56,623 nt of DNA from Bacteroidales bacterium UBA1216 (lineage in GTDB: Bacteria; Bacteroidota; Bacteroidia; Bacteroidales; Paludibacteraceae). The notes below the pieces were generated by a model that worked only from the letters and a program-made list of their open reading frames with translations, had not been told where the DNA came from and searched no databases. Positions 7,742-19,200 of this stretch are shown here, one piece after another. Both the position numbers and the translations under genes were made by a program. The DNA is taken from assembly GCA_002309255.1 (NCBI GenBank), contig DBXI01000016.1, forward strand, positions 244 through 56,866. Direction: 5' to 3'. How positions within the stretch are numbered: the stretch's first letter is position 1; every line of letters begins with the position of its first letter.

Positions 7742-9775
7742 TTAACGGAGCTGCAGACCCTGGATGGTGTACATCTGTCCGTCGCGGAGCAGATAGAGCT
7801 GTCCGTTGATAATGAGCTTAGTAGTGCTAACTGCAGCGGCATTGGTGTTGTCGATGGCTGTAACAACTTTGCGTACAGGACGGAGCTCCAGACGGCTCTC
7901 GAACTTACCCTTCTCGGAGTAGATGGTGCAGGGCTCGCTGAGCTCGTAGGTGTTACCGGTCAAGCGATCGTAGAGCACATAATCCTCGGCGTAGATCGGC
8001 ATGTCGATGGTGATGTCGCCTGCGTTGAGCAACGTGTATCCGAGGCGGATATTATCGTCGCCCTCCGGACGAACCATCTGTGCGCACTTCACGTTATTGA
8101 TGTCCAGGAAGTACATCTGGATTGGTGCGGTCGAGGTGATGAACTTCGAAGCATCACGACCTGCCTCGTACTCCAGCTTGGAGTTAGAGCGGAAGATGAC
8201 GCGTGACTTGTCGGTATAGCCACCTGCGGTAGCGTTGATGTCGATGCGGATGTTATCTTCTATAGCTCTTGCACGTGCGGGAGCGGGTTGGTTAGCAACC
8301 TGGAACGAAATTGAGCCTTCGCCTGCAGTCTGAACGAAGAATGCCTGCAGTGGCTGGAGCTTGAGATCAGCAGAGCTGAAGAGGATATTGTCGTAACCTA
8401 TTCCGTTCCAAACGGTAGCCGTGGGTTGCTCGCCTGCGCCGGATACAACGACGTTCGAGCCGGAGAGCTCAGCGTTGAGCGGGTTACCGATGAAGTTCCA
8501 GTTGGCGTTCTCAGCATGCTCGGCCTCGTAGGCGTTGAGTTGAACAGAGGCCGTTTCATTCTGCAGATTCTCAGGATAAACATTCAGACGGAACGTACCG
8601 GCGGTGGAACTCCAGAGGATGTATCCCTGTGCAGCTGCGAAATCAGGATCGGTTATACCTTCCCATCCGGACTTGGCTTGTGCACGTACAGCACCGTTAT
8701 AGGTACCCCATGCTACATCCGTCAGTCCCGGATAAGCGAACTGCTCCGATGTCCAGCGGTTGTACTCAGGATGGATAGGCAGGGTGAGGAACGTCCACTG
8801 GTTGGCAGCCACCTCTACATCCACGAACGAAGCGCCGTACTCGGCGATGAAGGTAGTATCGCTGGTAACAACAACGGTACGCGGGTTATCGGTATTACCG
8901 TCACTCCAGCGGATGAAGTGCTCCTCTGTACGTACGGGAGGATTAAGGATAGTATCTGCACCATGAGCTATACTATGCGTCTCAGGCTCTACAGCGCCAT
9001 AGATGATGGTGATGGTGTACATCTGCTTCGTGCTGGTGTACTGGGCGAAAAATTCTCTGTCGCCTGTGATTCCCACGAACTGCTCAACACCCCAGCCGGC
9101 AAAGGTATAGATGTTTCCTTCTTCATCCATCTCGCGTTTGGGTTCTTCGCCTTTGTACTCAGGAACTGCGCCATGTTGCAGGGAGTCCTCGTAGAGTACT
9201 GTATCGTTCCAATCCAAGAAGCGAACTGCATAAACGCTGATGATGGTGTCGAACAGCGGAGCATAGGTCTGATTGCCTACTACTGTTGCACCTTCGGGGA
9301 TTGTAGGATCCCAGTCGCGGAACACGAAGTTGAGTCCCTGTTCAGGCTGGCTCTCCTTGGTAGGAGGAACCTGCGGCAGAACGATCACTGCGCCGTAGCG
9401 GTAGTCGGTCGTGTTATACTCTTCGCCATTCGCGTCCAAGAAGGTGATCTGGTACAGGTCATGCGAGTAGATTGCGTTCAGTTCGAGCGACTCATTGAGC
9501 GTGAGTTGACGCGACTGATCCTCTACCTCATCACTCCAGCGGAGGAAGGTGTAACCCGGGATCTCGCGAGCAGTAACGGTAAGCGAGTAGCCTGCGTCGT
9601 ATGTGCCTGCGCCTTCCGGAGCAAAGCCCTGGATGGTGTCACCGTACTCCTCATCGATAGCAAACATAATCAGGTCGACCTTCAGTTCACCCGGATCGCT
9701 TGGGAATTCCTGCGCCTGCATCGATGTGCCGGCGATGATGCCTAATGCGGCAATTAAGGTAAATAGCTTTTTCAT
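7742..9775 (-). CDS. Secreted protein with InlB-type repeats
   Basis: The 677-residue product begins with a clear signal peptide (MKKLFTLIAALGIIAGTSMQA). Residues about 30-320 hold three or four InlB B-type (Listeria-Bacteroides) repeats, recognised by GYTFLRWSD, FVFRDWDP, YTFAGWG and HFIRWSDG followed by Tyr/Ala-Gln-Tyr ends. The middle part has the NWNFIGNPL and GYILW segments that recur in the 2708-aa protein of this window. The C-terminus reads LIINGQLYLLRDGQMYTIQGLQLR-like; the same K/L-I-x-G-x-LY-x-x-R-D-x-x-MY pattern ends the 2708-aa protein and may be a sorting signal. It is probably a surface adhesin-like protein; the ligand is unknown. It is co-transcribed with the gene upstream, since only a heptamer array separates them. 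Confidence 0.8.
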   Translation of the reverse strand: MKKLFTLIAALGIIAGTSMQAQEFPSDPGELKVDLIMFAIDEEYGDTIQGFAPEGAGTYDAGYSLTVTAREIPGYTFLRWSDEVEDQSRQLTLNESLELNAIYSHDLYQITFLDANGEEYNTTDYRYGAVIVLPQVPPTKESQPEQGLNFVFRDWDPTIPEGATVVGNQTYAPLFDTIISVYAVRFLDWNDTVLYEDSLQHGAVPEYKGEEPKREMDEEGNIYTFAGWGVEQFVGITGDREFFAQYTSTKQMYTITIIYGAVEPETHSIAHGADTILNPPVRTEEHFIRWSDGNTDNPRTVVVTSDTTFIAEYGASFVDVEVAANQWTFLTLPIHPEYNRWTSEQFAYPGLTDVAWGTYNGAVRAQAKSGWEGITDPDFAAAQGYILWSSTAGTFRLNVYPENLQNETASVQLNAYEAEHAENANWNFIGNPLNAELSGSNVVVSGAGEQPTATVWNGIGYDNILFSSADLKLQPLQAFFVQTAGEGSISFQVANQPAPARARAIEDNIRIDINATAGGYTDKSRVIFRSNSKLEYEAGRDASKFITSTAPIQMYFLDINNVKCAQMVRPEGDDNIRLGYTLLNAGDITIDMPIYAEDYVLYDRLTGNTYELSEPCTIYSEKGKFESRLELRPVRKVVTAIDNTNAAAVSTTKLIINGQLYLLRDGQMYTIQGLQLR

Positions 9776-9787
9776 AATAGTTATGAG

Positions 9788-9843
9788 TTTTTAGTTAGTA
9801 TTCAGTATTCAAAAGTCAGTATTCAGAAGTCAGAATTCAAATT
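9788..9843. repeat. TCAGTAT-type heptamer array
   Basis: Eight 7-bp units (TTTTTAG, TTAGTAT, TCAGTAT, TCAAAAG, TCAGTAT, TCAGAAG, TCAGAAT, TCAAATT) fill the whole gap between two co-directional genes. The last unit overlaps the stop codon of the upstream gene. Confidence 0.9.
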
Positions 9844-10735
9844 AGCGGAGTATATATTTTCGTCCGTTCTGTATGACTATGCCGCGGAAGGATGGATCGA
9901 CCTGCACGCCGAGGATGTTGTACATCGGTTGCGTGGGATCGAGCGGTTTGGGTGCAGGTGTGTTGCTAACATCCTGCGGCACGTCGGCAATAGCCGTGAG
10001 CGTGAACTCTGTAAGCACGTCACGCGTTCCGTCGGGTCGGCTGACATAGAGTGCGTTCATGACACGAGCCGCTATTTCGGCACTCCCTCCGGCTACCTCC
10101 ACCTCGCCATATTCGGCATCAGGTGGCGTGATAGATGTCTTGTTACGATCAGCTGAGGCGAAGCCTGACAGGGCAGGTCCTCCATCCTCGTCAATGAGGC
10201 GTATACCGCGTACACGGCGGCGTACAGCTGCCGGACCGCGTAGCGAACGGACATACATCGAGACAGAGTCGAAAAGGATCGAGGCCGACGGAACGCCGAT
10301 GATAGGCACATCACCTTCGGCATGCAGCACCCCTTCGCCTCGGATAACGATATCCGACTGCGAGGAAATAACCGTGTCGGCTATGATGTGCGATGTGTCG
10401 TTAAGCACGATGACAAGGGTGTCCGTACCCGTATAGGAGATAGCCGACGTGAGGCTGTCGCCCACCTCTAAGGAAGCCGCGTTGAGCGTGAGGACGTTCT
10501 CCTCCGTGTTATAGATGATGGTGGAGTCACCACGCACATCAATCTCGGGGATCAACTGGGTAGTGTCCTCGGGGTTGACGACCTGAACGGTATCACCCAT
10601 AACAACCACAACAGGGGGCGCATACAGGTTGCCCGGATCAGGCGGAAACTCAGGAGCATGCCTGCGAGCAGACACAACAGAGGATGCCAACAAAAAGAGG
10701 CATATAAAAAGCATGTGAGTGGTACGAATTCGCAT
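9842..10735 (-). CDS. Secreted protein of unknown function
   Basis: The open frame extends to 10777, but the -7 promoter element occupies 10777-10784, so an ATG there could not be in the transcript. The Met at 10735 (MRIRTTHMLFICLFLLASSVVSA) is chosen; it starts a good signal peptide and leaves a leader of about 35 bases. The mature part begins with Pro-rich EFPPDPGNLYAPP, echoing EFPSDPGEL at the start of the next gene's product. The middle (EENVLTLNAASLEVGDSL, IVIRGEGVLHAEGD) resembles a carbohydrate-binding or beta-helix-like domain common in Bacteroidales, but I cannot name it. The end, PMYNILGVQVDPSFRGIVIQ, is of the type IX-like C-terminal kind. First gene of a two-gene operon. Confidence 0.75.
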   Translation of the reverse strand: MRIRTTHMLFICLFLLASSVVSARRHAPEFPPDPGNLYAPPVVVVMGDTVQVVNPEDTTQLIPEIDVRGDSTIIYNTEENVLTLNAASLEVGDSLTSAISYTGTDTLVIVLNDTSHIIADTVISSQSDIVIRGEGVLHAEGDVPIIGVPSASILFDSVSMYVRSLRGPAAVRRRVRGIRLIDEDGGPALSGFASADRNKTSITPPDAEYGEVEVAGGSAEIAARVMNALYVSRPDGTRDVLTEFTLTAIADVPQDVSNTPAPKPLDPTQPMYNILGVQVDPSFRGIVIQNGRKYILR

Positions 10736-10776
10736 ACAATAAAAACTGATAAGGTTACTCCAATGCATTTTCGCCA

Positions 10777-10807
10777 CAAAGATACGAAAAATAATTCAAA
10801 TTAGCAA
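10777..10807 (-). promoter_or_regulatory. Bacteroidetes-type promoter of the secreted-protein operon
   Basis: On the minus strand TATCTTTG (10777-10784) is the -7 element and TTGC (10804-10807) the -33 element, 19 bp apart. It decides the start codon of the first gene. Confidence 0.8.
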
Positions 10808-10843
10808 ATATTTTTTGAAATATTTTACTTTTATTACAAAATA

Positions 10844-10875
10844 TTTGTATATTTGCATAAATTTTCGTATTTTTG
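10844..10875 (+). promoter_or_regulatory. Bacteroidetes-type promoter of tex
   Basis: TTTG (10844-10847) and TATTTTTG (10868-10875) are 20 bp apart. Transcription should begin near 10882, giving a leader of about 115 bases that contains an imperfect direct repeat. Confidence 0.7.
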
Positions 10876-10900
10876 CATGCAAAATTGGAAAGAAAAGGTG

Positions 10901-10969
10901 GAGTACGGATTCCTCGGATATCAACGGAAAGAGATTTTAAAGAGTACGAATTCCACGCATCTCAACGTA
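10901..10969. repeat. Imperfect 28-bp direct repeat in the tex leader
   Basis: Bases 10901-10928 and 10942-10969 match at 23 of 28 positions; both begin GAGTACG and contain TCAACG. Each copy is itself made of roughly 10-bp units beginning with CG. The repeat lies wholly in the untranslated leader. Confidence 0.7.
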
Positions 10970-10996
10970 GAAGTATTAGTTTAGATAAAATATACT

Positions 10997-13054
10997 ATGA
11001 ACATTGTGAACATCATCAGTCGGCGATTGGGGCTGAGTGAGAAACAGGTGCAGGCGGTGGTAGGCTTGCTCAGCGAGGGCGCGACTATACCGTTTATTGC
11101 GCGATACAGGAAGGAGCGTACGGGTTCGCTGGACGAGGTGCAGATAGCCGCCATCCAGTCGGAGAACAGCAAGCTGGAGGAGTTGGAGGCCAGGAAGCAG
11201 ACCGTGCTATCGACAATTGAGGAGCAAGGGCAACTGACGGATGAGCTCAGGGCAAGGATAGAGGCGTGCGAGGACGGCGTAGAGCTGGAGGATATCTACC
11301 TACCCTACAAGCCGCATCGTAAGACACGTGCTGACAAGGCGCGCGAAGCGGGGCTGCAGCCGCTGGCTGATGTGCTGCTTAGGCAAGATCCGCATACCGA
11401 CTGCCGTCGCGAGGCGCAGAAGTACGGCAAGACGGATGAGGCGTTACAGGGTGCGCGGGATATACTGGCGGAGCAGATCAGTATGGATGAGCACTCGCGT
11501 AACGCCGTGCGTCGGGAGTTCAGTTACACGGCTATGATCCGCACCAAGGAGGTGAAGCAGCTGACCGAGCAACGTGCCCAAGAGGCGCTCAATTACCGCG
11601 AGTACATGCACGTGGATGAACCGCTCAGGCGCATCTCGTCACACAGGCTGCTGGCTATCCGCCGAGCAGAGAGCGAGGGCTTCCTGCGCGCGGATATAAG
11701 TTGTGACCAGGAGAAGGCGCTGGACAAGTTAGCGCGGTTGTGGCTGAAGAACAACTCAGCTGCAGCGTACGAAGTAGAACAAGCAATGGAGGACAGCTAC
11801 AAACGTCTGCTGAAGCCGGCGATAGAGACGGAGTTTGCCGCAACGGCGAAGGAGAGAGCCGACAAGGAGGCTATCCGAGTGTTTGCCACAAACCTGAGGC
11901 AACTGCTGCTGGAGAGTCCATTAGGGCAGAAACGCGTGCTGGCACTTGATCCGGGATTCCGCACGGGCTGCAAGCTCGTGTGCCTTTCGGCACAGGGCGA
12001 TCTGCTGTACCATACGGCAATCTTCCCCCACCCGCCTGTGAACAAACGTGCGGAGGCGGAGACTGTGCTCAGGAAAGCAATAGAGGAGTATAAGATCGAG
12101 GCTATAGCCATCGGCAACGGGACTGCCAGCCGCGAGACGGAAGCGTTTGTACGATCCGCAGCCAGCAGCCAGATAGCGGTATTTGTGGTGAGCGAGAACG
12201 GGGCTTCGGTCTATTCGGCATCGAAGATAGCGCGAGAGGAGTTCCCCGACGAGGATGTGACGGTACGCGGCGCGGTAAGCATAGGCAGACGACTGATGGA
12301 TCCGCTGGCAGAGCTGGTGAAGATCGACCCGAAGAGCATAGGCGTAGGTCAGTACCAGCACGATGTAGATCAGACGGAGCTGAAGAAAAGCCTGGATCAG
12401 ACGGTGGAGAGCGTAGTGAACTACGTGGGCGTAGATGTAAACACGGCCAGCAAGCACCTGTTGACGTATATCTCGGGCGTGGGGCAAGTGCTGGCGCAGA
12501 ACATCGTTAACTACCGCGCAGAGCATGGCGCGTTTGCAGACCGGAAGTCACTGATGCAGGTGCCTAAGATGGGAGCGAAGACGTTTGAGCAATGTGCGGG
12601 GTTCCTGCGTATAGCCGGCGGCAGTACCCCTCTGGACAACACGGCGGTACATCCCGAGAGTTATGCTGTGGCGGCTGTTCTGCAGCAGGCTAAGGCAGCA
12701 GGCGGCGAGGTCAGGCTGGAGGATTATGTGACGGACAAAGTGGGTCTGCCTACGCTACAGGATATATGGCGTGAGCTGGAGAAACCCTCTCGCGACCCGC
12801 GCGAGCAGCTGGAGGAGTTCCGTTTCTCGGACGAGGTGCATACGATCGACGATCTGAAGGAGGGCATGCTGCTTCCGGGCATCGTGACGAACATCAGCAA
12901 CTTCGGAGCATTTGTAGATCTGGGGATACACAAGGACGGTCTGATCCATGTGTCGCAGCTACGCGGCGGCGTACAACTGCACCAGCATGTGACGGTAGAG
13001 GTACTGAGCATCGACCGAGAACGGAAGCGAATATCGCTACGATTGCATGCGTAA
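10997..13054 (+). CDS. tex: Tex family RNA-binding transcription accessory protein
   Basis: The 685-residue product is a Tex protein, a nucleic-acid-binding factor of transcription. The N-terminal helical part has the family segment LLSEGATIPFIARYRKERTGSLDE (about residues 25-48) and LPYKPHRKTRADKAREAGL. A YqgF/RNase H-like domain begins at VLALDPGFRTGCKL (about 313). Helix-hairpin-helix motifs follow (SGVGQVLAQNIVNYR, PKMGAKTFEQCAGFLRI, about 490-545). The C-terminus is an S1 RNA-binding domain (GIVTNISNFGAFVDLGIHKDG, VLSIDRERKRISL). All domains of the family are present, and the length is slightly below the usual 700-780. It stands alone on the plus strand between two minus-strand blocks. 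Confidence 0.95.
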   Translation: MNIVNIISRRLGLSEKQVQAVVGLLSEGATIPFIARYRKERTGSLDEVQIAAIQSENSKLEELEARKQTVLSTIEEQGQLTDELRARIEACEDGVELEDIYLPYKPHRKTRADKAREAGLQPLADVLLRQDPHTDCRREAQKYGKTDEALQGARDILAEQISMDEHSRNAVRREFSYTAMIRTKEVKQLTEQRAQEALNYREYMHVDEPLRRISSHRLLAIRRAESEGFLRADISCDQEKALDKLARLWLKNNSAAAYEVEQAMEDSYKRLLKPAIETEFAATAKERADKEAIRVFATNLRQLLLESPLGQKRVLALDPGFRTGCKLVCLSAQGDLLYHTAIFPHPPVNKRAEAETVLRKAIEEYKIEAIAIGNGTASRETEAFVRSAASSQIAVFVVSENGASVYSASKIAREEFPDEDVTVRGAVSIGRRLMDPLAELVKIDPKSIGVGQYQHDVDQTELKKSLDQTVESVVNYVGVDVNTASKHLLTYISGVGQVLAQNIVNYRAEHGAFADRKSLMQVPKMGAKTFEQCAGFLRIAGGSTPLDNTAVHPESYAVAAVLQQAKAAGGEVRLEDYVTDKVGLPTLQDIWRELEKPSRDPREQLEEFRFSDEVHTIDDLKEGMLLPGIVTNISNFGAFVDLGIHKDGLIHVSQLRGGVQLHQHVTVEVLSIDRERKRISLRLHA

Positions 13055-13072
13055 AAAAGCGTTTTCCTTATG

Positions 13073-13138
13073 CCTCGACAAAACCTCGATAAAACCTCGA
13101 TAAAACCTCGTTGTAGTCTCGAGAATGTCTCGACGAAG
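13073..13138. repeat. 11-bp tandem array downstream of tex
   Basis: Six 11-bp units (CCTCGACAAAA, CCTCGATAAAA twice, CCTCGTTGTAG, TCTCGAGAATG, TCTCGACGAAG) lie between the tex stop and the terminator. The reverse complement of the main unit, TTTTATCGAGG, matches the array at 46812-46855. Confidence 0.85.
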
Positions 13139-13142
13139 TTGC

Positions 13143-13190
13143 ACAAAAAAACAGAGAGCCCCGCAACTGCTGCGAGGCTCTTGTTTTGTG
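13143..13190. terminator. Bidirectional terminator between convergent genes
   Basis: An 11-bp stem with one mismatch (AGAGCCCCGCA with TGCGAGGCTCT, loop ACTGC) is bounded by an A-run on the left and TGTTTTGTG on the right. It lies between tex (plus) and the 3.1-kb-residue giant gene (minus), and can serve both. Confidence 0.8.
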
Positions 13191-13216
13191 CCGAATGATT
13201 CGGCTGTCGCGGGACG

Positions 13217-16200
13217 TTACTTAACCATGATCTTGCCGGTCTGGAGACGTTTGTTGTCGGTATAGAACAGGTAGAAGAACGTTTGTCCGTGTGCGGGTAT
13301 CGTGAATACGGTGCCTGTGCCACGGCAATCGGTCAGGATCTCCCTGCCGGACGAGTCGGTAGCGACCTCGATATCATTGGGGTTAGACAGCGGCAACATC
13401 AGGTTCATGTAGATGTGTCCGGAGTGATCGTAGAGGGCGAACCAAGTGTTCATGCGGATGGTGTAAATCGCGAACTGATCCGTTCCGGGCAGCTGCTTGA
13501 ACAGCACGTCTTGTGCTGTGGGCTCCAGCGATTCTTGGATAGTGGACGGAATGAAGTGGATCACATAAACCGACTCTGATCCATCCGGTGCAGTGCAGTA
13601 GACGAGCACGTCGCCATCCGTACTTTGCGTTACAGAAACCTCTGCAAGCGAGTCTTGCGGCAACGCCTCAACAGTAGGTATCTCACCCTCGATGACGATA
13701 TACGAGTACTCGAATATCGAATCGTTGAATCCGCGCAGCGTACTGCCGTTGACGGCAAGGTCGCTAAGCAAGCTATTGCTGCTGATGAGGATAACCTGCG
13801 AGATCACGTACACGCGTACATCATTATTTTGCGCAGTAACAACGATCTGTATCTCGGTTTGGGTACCTACTAAAGTAACCGTTTCAGTTGTATCGGCCAG
13901 CGTCCACGTGATGTCGTCAGCCTTGACGAACGCGGTAGAGTCTGTTCCGACGGGGTACTCAAGAATGTAATAGAGCGAGTCCTTGTCGAAGCCTTCTATT
14001 GTGGTGCCACCAACCATCAGGTCGCTGAGCCAGTTGATGTTGCAACGTTCGATGACGAAGTTGACAACGTACTCCAGGTAGTGCTCTCCGTCAGCAGCTG
14101 TTGTGCTGATAACTACGGCATGTTCGCCTACCGTGAGTTCGACTACGGCCGTTGTGTCCAGCAGGGTTGCGTTCACCTCGGGCATCGTGGTTGTGCCGTA
14201 AGGCAGCGTGATCGTATATTCGAACAGATCGGCGCTGAAGTCGGCTATTGGCTCACCGTCCAGGGTGATAGTTGCCAGACGTGCCTCGGGCGAGAGGCTG
14301 GTGATGAAGGTGATCGTGTAGACGGATATTGTGCCATCCTCCGCCGTAACGGTGATGGAAACCTGATTGTCCTGCACGGTCATCTGATCCTGCTGCAAGG
14401 GACTGTTCTTGACGTAGGAGACGAACGGGATATCCGTTGTGCCGTACGGCAGGGTAACAGTATAGTCGAAGGTCTCAGGATCGAAGCCGTCGAGCGGCCT
14501 TCCGGCGCAGGATATCTCGCGCAGCGTGGCATCATCATCGCGGGCGATAATGAAGGTGACGGTATAGGTGCGCTTGTTGCCATTCTCAGCGATGACAGTA
14601 GCGGAATAAACATTACCGACAAGCGAGACGAGTGTATCCTGGTACATATCACCCAATTCGAGTTCGACAGCAGGGAACTCGGTTGTCCCCTTGGGCAGGT
14701 CAAAGGTATAGTTGAGTGAATCCCCACGGAAGTCGTCCAACTGCCGTACGCCGCTCTCCGTAACGATGCTGATAGACTGGAGCGTATCCACATCCGACGG
14801 TTGGATGTCGAAGGTAAGGGTGTAGACGCTACGCGTTATACTATCCTCAGCCAATACGGTGCACTCATAGACTGTTCGGTAGGCGGTAGTAGTGGTCTTG
14901 ACGATCGGGTCGAACTGCCACTCATCGCCCTTCTCGAATGTAGGTACGGGTACCTCTCGCTCGCCCATGGGCAAGGTGAAGGAATATTCAGTCGAGTCAG
15001 GACGGAAGCCGGCTATTGTCTGCTCGTTGACCGAGATGTCGCTAAGCTGGGAGTATGTCGACTTGGTGAGGATGAACTGGATGCTATAGGTAGTACGCAC
15101 GGATTTATCCTGCGCAATCACCTCTACCGACCATACGAGGCCATCGGTCTGCTCGTTATCATACTCCTGGATGGTGTCATTCGCCAACGTGAATTCAACA
15201 ATCCTCGGTGTCTTTTCGCCTACGGGCAGTACGAACTGATACTCCGTCTTACCGGGGATAAGTGTGAGCAGGCTATCGCCTACAGCGAGCTTAGCCAGGT
15301 CGGTATTGGTCGAATAAACCGGTTTGAAGTACAGGACGTATGCGTTGGTGTGTTTACCATCCTCAGCCGTGACGATGATGAGTGCGCTATCGCCCTGCGT
15401 GATCGTTTCGGTGGTTTGTCCAACGCTGTGCTCCACAGCCTCTACGTCCGGATAACGTTGGCCGACAGGAACAGGTATCGTATAGTGGCTGTTCATCGGC
15501 GAGAACGGGATTATGGACGGGTCGTAGTCTGTGAACGTCTTACCGTCGAGCAAGATACCCGAGAGCATCACGTCGGACGAGAGTGACTGGACGAGCAACT
15601 CGATGATGTACTGGTTGACGGTAACACTATCCTGTGCCACCACGCTGACGGTAACCGTGTCGCCCGTAACCGTGGACTCTACACGCTGGAAGTAATCGAG
15701 CGAACTGTAGCCTACCTGAACATCCAGATCCTCAACGATAGCGGAGTAGTAGTGGCGGTCGGGGCGGAAATTGGTGAGCGGCTTGCCGTTGATCATCAGA
15801 CCGTTGAGTTCGGCGTTATGCGAAGGCTCGGTGGTGATGAGCAGTTCGTAAACAGCCATCTCGTAGCCATCCTGCGAGGTGACGTTGATGTACGATGTGC
15901 CGCCGATGTGGGCAGTATCCACGGTAATAGTCTGTGCGCTGTGGCCAGCCACGTAGGTGATAGATGGCATCGTGGGCTCCACTACTTTCGGATTTTCAGT
16001 CGGCAGTACAACGGCGTACTCATGCTTGTCGGGCGTGAAGCCTGCGAGGTTCGCGCCGTTGAGTTGAATCATTCTGAGCGAAGCGTCAGACGACAGTTCA
16101 GGCAGTACGTCGATGCTGTATTGTGCCTGTGTACGACCATCCTCGGCAGTAACCTGGATAGTGTATCGCAAGCCAGCTTTTTGCATAGCTGCTGTGCGTG

Positions 16201-19200
16201 CGCTTGTGCCGGCAAGGGTCTCCACCTTAAGGTCAACAGAGAGTTTCTGCCCCTTCTGCGGAACGATCTCAATCGAGACAGCCTCGTTGCTGCGGATTGT
16301 GTATTCCGTTTCGGCGATGTTGAAGTCGCTAAGCGGCTCGCCGTTGACCAGAATGCCGGCAATAGCTATCTCATCCGATTTTTCGGTAGGATAAACAAGC
16401 GAATAGGTGTTCTGCTCTGTACCCTTGACGAGCCATGTGATAGAGTCCGGCGTGATGATCTGCGTTACAGCATCCGTTTCGTACTCGCGCACAAAGGCGG
16501 TGGTATTGGGTTTGGACTTGGTATAAGTGAGCACGTTGGGGTTGAATCCCTCCATGTTGTTGCCGTCGAGCAAGAGCTCGCTGAGCTTGCCGGTTGTAGG
16601 AATAGGCAGCACGATGTTTTGGATAGTGATGGTATCTTTGGTTACACCATCCTCCGCCGTGATGAACAGTTGTCCGCCCTCTTGGATAACGGTCTGACCG
16701 TCCGACTCCTTGTAGTAACGGATTTCGGGCAGCTTGTCGGTATATACGTTGTACACCTTAACCAAGTGCTTGCCGTTCTCGAGGGTCTTGTCGTACGCGA
16801 CGTCAGCCACTTGCAGTCCGGCGAGGGTCACATCGCTGGCTTTCTGCTCCTCGAATGCGACGGTGTAGGTCTTGGTTTCCTTTGTTTCCGAAGTAACACG
16901 GATGATCACCGTACTACCGCTACTGATGACGTTGACGGTCTGCAGGTTACTACCATGCACGGCACGCACGTCACCTATGCGCTTCTGTCCGAAGGGAACA
17001 GGTACGACGTAGTCCGTTTTCTCAGGATCCCAGTCATCGAGCTCTACGCCATCCACCTCGAGGGAGGAGAGGGTATTGATCTGCGACAGCGGGCGGCGCA
17101 CCTCAAGCTGGTAGGATGTAGAGGTGCTATCCTCTGCGAAGTTCTTGATCACAGCGGTACGTACGCCACTAGCATCCTCTTTGTTCCACTTGACGATTTG
17201 TGCCTGATCGTCCACCTCTCCTACGAATGTCAGTTCGGGTATACGTGTATCCTCGGACGAAGGCAGGGTGTAGGTGAACTTCTTGCCACTTAGCGTAGCT
17301 TCCTCTCCGTTCACTTTTATCTTGGCAAGAGAACTATTGTACTTGAAGCGGATGTAATCGATGGTCATAGATGCCGATGCCACCGATGCCTGAGTGGTGG
17401 TACTCATGGACTCCTTATGGAAGGAGTTAAGGATGATATTCAGCGTTTGCGGAACATAAACAGTAGCGTTGGCAGGTTTCAGATCGAACTTATATTCTTT
17501 GAAATCCGTGTTGGCATCGGTGGAGTATGCCACATCCGCGTATCCCGTACCGCTGAGTTGGTACACGATTCTGTTCGCGCCGTTACTTTGGTCACCTGTT
17601 TGGGCTCTGACGAGCATCACATCGGGCGAGTTACGGAACTGAATACCTCCGTGTGCATAGAACGAACTACCGCCGGCCTCCTGCAGGCTGCCGCTGATGG
17701 TACCCAAGGTGATCCATGCGGGCAAGATTCCACCTAATGGTCCGCCCCATGTACCGGAAATAGCATTTCCGTTACTCTTGTTGGAGTTGAGTTGAACAGC
17801 CTTGTTGCTGCCGCTAACCGTGATTTCCTTCACCTCGTCGTGCGCACCGAAAGTATGCGTACCTGATGTTATTCTTACACCGTCTCCAAGCACGTCCGAA
17901 CTGGTGAAGTAGTCAGCCAAGCAGTTCCAGCTTGCGGGTTTGGGAGCCCCGTTGTTAGCGGCTTCTGTCCACTCGTTGAATTCCGCATTTGGCACCACAT
18001 CGGAGGGATAGAAGAACCAAACATCGTAGGTATTAACATAAACACCTTTGATGACGCGACACTGCCAGTGCTTGTCGTTGACGATGATCGGTGTAGCATA
18101 CACACCTTCGCCGGCAACAGGCATCACGGTAGGCGCATTAGCCACCTTTACGACGTACGAGAAGCGGTTCTGGCTAAAGCCAGGAAGGGATCTATCTACG
18201 TCATCGATGGTGAGGATTATATCATCCAACACCGCAGGATTCTGCTCTTCTATATTGGGCACAATGGTGTAGATCTTATCCTCTTCGTTGGGGCGGTTGG
18301 ACTTGACGGTAATTGTGGTCGGGTTGAAGATGCCACCCGGCTGCATGAGCACGGTCTGCTCCTGGTAGTTCTTTACATAGTTGAGCTTGAACTCCGTTGT
18401 ACCATAAGGCAGATTGATGGTTATATAGGACTCGTTCTCAGCCAGTTCGCGTGTGAACTCAGCCTGCACGTCGGTTGTTACAATCAGCGAGCGGAGTACG
18501 TTCGCCTTATCGGAATCGAGCACTTCGAACTTGAAGGTGTAGGTTCGCTGGTCGCCATTCTCAGCCGTAACGATGATCCGAGTTGTACCGGACAGCGGTT
18601 CGCTGATAAAGTCAACGTGTTGCTCCGGCTCCTGCTGGGAGTACGAGATCATCGGTACAGCCGTTGTCTGATACGGCAGGGTAACGGTGTAGTTGTTAGT
18701 CTCGGGCGAGAAGTCGAAATCTACGTCCTCGATATCCACACTTGCGAGCTTCGTGTTGTTAGACAGACGAACAGGGAAGTCGATGTAATAATCCGTTGTA
18801 GCTGCGCCATCAGCAGACACTACATGAATATGTGTGGTGGCGTTTATTGCGCCGTACTCGATGGTGATGGTCTGTCCGGGCGTAGCGCTTACAGGCTGGA
18901 TGACAGGCACTACGGTACTGCGCCAAGGCATCTCGTACGTGTAGTTGTATGTCTGAGAATCAAAGCCTGCGAGCGGTTTGTCGTTGAGCAGTATGTTGCT
19001 GAGCAGGGCGTCACCGGAGCGAACCACATTGTAGTTGATGGTATATGTAGCCGTTTCGCCGTTCTCCGCCTTGACGATGATCTGCTGCTGCGCATCGGAG
19101 GTGTTGAGTGCGAGCACGGTCTGTCCGTTATCCTTGGTGTATGTCAGTTCGGGCAGATCAGCACCCTCGTACAACTGCTGGGTATATGTATATACTCCCT

